Assembly: GCF_001570565.1 (NCBI RefSeq)
Contig: NZ_BBXE01000038.1
Location: forward strand, 45,902-109,901
Direction: 5' to 3'
Length of the DNA: 64,000 nucleotides
Source: Herbidospora yilanensis
GTDB lineage: Bacteria > Actinomycetota > Actinomycetes > Streptosporangiales > Streptosporangiaceae
Part shown: positions 62,150 to 64,000 of the stretch, piece after piece
Layout: every line of letters begins with the position of its first letter
Numbering within the stretch: position 1 is the first letter of the stretch
Notes under the pieces: model-generated
Told to the model about the DNA's origin: nothing
Database searches by the model: none
The model's input: only the letters and a program-made list of their open reading frames with translations
Position numbers and translations under genes: made by a program

Positions 62150-64000
62150 CCACCGCGCTCGCCGGCGGCCTCGACCAGATCGTGGTGGTCGTCGCCGCCG
62201 TGGTGTGGGCCGCCGCGGCCGGTTTCGCGTTCGCCGCGTTCCGGCCGCCGCACGACCCTCGGTTCCACCTGGCCGCCCTGGCGCTGAGCGCCGGGGCGGT
62301 CGTCGTGAGCGGGGTGCGGGTGGTGCTCACGGTGCGGCTCATGCAGGCGGGGTGGTGGTTCGTCGCCGAGAAGGTGCTGCTGGCCCTGCCTCTGCTGCTG
62401 GTCCCGATGGTGTACGCCCTCACGACCACCGTCCCGGCGCTCCTGCGGCGGGACCGGGACCCGAAGAAGGCCTACCCGCTGATCCTCACCGCCATCGGCG
62501 CCATCATCGGGGTTGCCTGCGACGTGATCGTCTCCTACCCGGTGACCCTGTCGTCGGCGCTGGTCGTGATGCTCGTCGGGGGCGGCGCGGCGGCACTGGC
62601 GTGGCGGCTGGTCGCGGGCGGAGGCGGCGACCGGAGGCGGATCGCCGGGTTCGCGGTGGCGCTGACCGGCATCGTGTGGGCGGTCACCGGCAGCCTCTCC
62701 GGCACGCCGATGCACGCGGGCCACGACACGGCCGCCGGCGGCGTCTCCGTCGCCACCCTGCGCGGCCCCGCCGACCCGGACGCCCGCGAATACACCCTGA
62801 CGGCGAAGCCGTCGAGCCTGACCGTCGGCGGCCGGACCGTGGAGACCTGGTCGTTCAACGGCCAGAACCCCGGCCCGACGCTACGGGTCAGGCAGGGCGA
62901 GACGCTGGAGGTGACGCTGCGCAACGAACTGCCCGGCGACCAGGGCGTGACGATCCACTGGCACGGCTACGACCTGCCCGCCGGCGAGGACGGCGTGCCC
63001 GGCGTCACCCAGGACGCCGTCAGGCCCGGGGGCGAGCACGTCTACCGCTTCAAGGCCGACGACCCCGGCACGTACTGGTATCACTCCCACCAGAACTCCA
63101 GCGTCGCCGTGGCGAAGGGCCTGTTCGGGCTGCTGATCGTGGAACCCGCCGACGGCGACCACACGGTGGCGATCCACTCCTACGGCAACGTCCAGACCCT
63201 GACCTTCGACGACCGGCCGCCCACCGACCGGCAGGTCACGGCCGACATCCCGCCCGGCACCCCGGTCCGGCTGCGGATCGCCGACACGAACAGCACGCCG
63301 GTCACCCTGGGCCTGTCGGGCGTGGACTTCCTGCTGCGGTCGGTCGACGCCCGCGACGTCGCCGGCGCCACGCCGCTGAGAGACCGGCGCGTCAAGCTGG
63401 CCGCCGGGGGCCGCTACGACCTGGCCTTCACCATGCCCGACGGCCCGGTCATGCTGAGCGTCGAGGGCCATCCGGGCCTGGCCCTGAACGGCCAGACCGC
63501 CCCGGCGACCGGTGAGCCGCTCGACGTCACCCGCTACGGCGCCCTGCCCGAGCCGCGCGCGGAGTTCGACCGGGAGTTCGACCAGGAGATCGTCTGGGTG
63601 CTCGACAAGACGTTCGCCATGGTCGACGGGGTACCGAGGCTGGCCCACACCGTCAACGGGAAGGGCTATCCGAACATCCCGACCCCGGTCGTGCGCGAGG
63701 GCGAACGCGTCAAGATCACGATCGTGAACCGTTCGGGCGACCTGCACCCGATGCACCCCCACGGCCACCACGTCGAGGTCCTGTCCCGCGACGGCCGCGC
63801 CGCCAACGGGATGCTCGTCGACACCTTCGACGTCGAACCGGGCGAGGTCTGGGTGGTCGCGCTGACCGCCGACAACCCGGGGTTGTGGATGTCCCACTGC
63901 CACGACCTGGCCCACGCCGTCCAGGGCATGGAGTTCCACGTGGCGTACGAGGGGATCACGACGCCCTACGACATCGGTGGCCCGGCGGGCAATCACCCCG
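62146..64000 (+). CDS. Multicopper oxidase with N-terminal membrane domain (cut by window end)
   Basis: At least 618 residues, open at the window end but probably nearly complete. The N-terminal 190 residues form about six membrane helices. The multicopper oxidase part follows with copper ligands in HWHGYD, YHSHQNS, HPMHPHGHH and MSHCHDLAHAVQGMEF. The cupredoxin domains would lie outside the cell and oxidise copper, phenols or similar substrates. GTG 62146 overlaps the DUF6220-like stop, so the two membrane proteins are co-made and may form a complex. Confidence 0.88.
   Translation, partial: MTTALAGGLDQIVVVVAAVVWAAAAGFAFAAFRPPHDPRFHLAALALSAGAVVVSGVRVVLTVRLMQAGWWFVAEKVLLALPLLLVPMVYALTTTVPALLRRDRDPKKAYPLILTAIGAIIGVACDVIVSYPVTLSSALVVMLVGGGAAALAWRLVAGGGGDRRRIAGFAVALTGIVWAVTGSLSGTPMHAGHDTAAGGVSVATLRGPADPDAREYTLTAKPSSLTVGGRTVETWSFNGQNPGPTLRVRQGETLEVTLRNELPGDQGVTIHWHGYDLPAGEDGVPGVTQDAVRPGGEHVYRFKADDPGTYWYHSHQNSSVAVAKGLFGLLIVEPADGDHTVAIHSYGNVQTLTFDDRPPTDRQVTADIPPGTPVRLRIADTNSTPVTLGLSGVDFLLRSVDARDVAGATPLRDRRVKLAAGGRYDLAFTMPDGPVMLSVEGHPGLALNGQTAPATGEPLDVTRYGALPEPRAEFDREFDQEIVWVLDKTFAMVDGVPRLAHTVNGKGYPNIPTPVVREGERVKITIVNRSGDLHPMHPHGHHVEVLSRDGRAANGMLVDTFDVEPGEVWVVALTADNPGLWMSHCHDLAHAVQGMEFHVAYEGITTPYDIGGPAGNHP

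Overview
This 64 kb window is chromosomal DNA of a high-GC actinomycete, most likely Streptosporangiaceae or a close relative. The signs are very high third-position GC, frequent GTG and TTG starts, many stop/start overlaps of the ATGA, GTGA or TGATG kind, and many starts placed 6-7 nt after a TANNNT -10 box, as in leaderless mRNA. Family content agrees: an F420-type luciferase-like enzyme, GAF-ANTAR, MEDS, class F sortase, an LprG/P55-like pair, and a PPOX protein behind a DosR-like box. There is no complete mobile element, CRISPR array or rRNA. One tRNA gene, tRNA-Pro(GGG), is present on the minus strand.

Layout. 0-4 kb: a GNAT/cytochrome P450 pair, then a decayed NB-ARC/TPR gene lying between a partial tRNA-Pro copy (2066-2088) and the intact tRNA-Pro (3991-4067), which looks like the scar of an old island. 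4-10 kb: small membrane and stress-type proteins, a THUMP methyltransferase, an ArsR/glyoxalase operon with a clear operator, and an ABC exporter. 10-20 kb: pnuC-nadR for NAD salvage, a polar amino-acid ABC operon divergent from a luciferase-family enzyme, a beta-carbonic anhydrase, and a large secreted hydrolase. The ABC/luciferase promoter and the carbonic anhydrase promoter share a CCTAC-N7-RTRGG operator. 20-30 kb: GNATs, an acireductone dioxygenase, and a signalling island with a SigB/F-type sigma factor, anti-sigma kinase, STAS antagonist, GAF-ANTAR, PAS-GAF-PP2C and MEDS-STAS, joined to an NDH-2 and a glycosyltransferase.

30-41 kb: proline catabolism (PucR regulator, proline dehydrogenase, P5C dehydrogenase), a ROK sugar kinase, a PPOX protein, YihY, an F420-type oxidoreductase, and secreted polysaccharide-active proteins (three CBM32-like domains plus GH16; CBM32-like plus DUF1996). 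Two LacI/CebR-type operators centred exactly 100 bp apart lie before the GH16 gene. 41-48 kb: an HTH/Clp-N/serine-hydrolase operon under a perfect palindrome, a rifampicin-monooxygenase homologue behind a rifamycin-associated-element-like repeat, a PlsC acyltransferase, and a ThDP enzyme/cyclase pair. 48-54 kb: a two-component system with an acidic-repeat surface protein and a lipoprotein class F sortase, then dhaKLM. 54-64 kb: Smr, CBS, an Xaa-Pro peptidase, an L,D-transpeptidase, a phosphopantetheinyl transferase, a CDF transporter, MarR, the LprG/P55-like pair, a DUF6220-like protein, and a membrane-anchored multicopper oxidase cut by the window end.

The observations most worth following are the shared CCTAC-N7-RTRGG operator, the RAE-like repeat in front of rox, the HTH/Clp-N operon with its operator-promoter, the sortase locus without an LPXTG substrate, the partner-switching island with a degenerate phosphatase, and the tRNA-Pro scar. 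All family calls come from reading motifs by eye; no database search was run.
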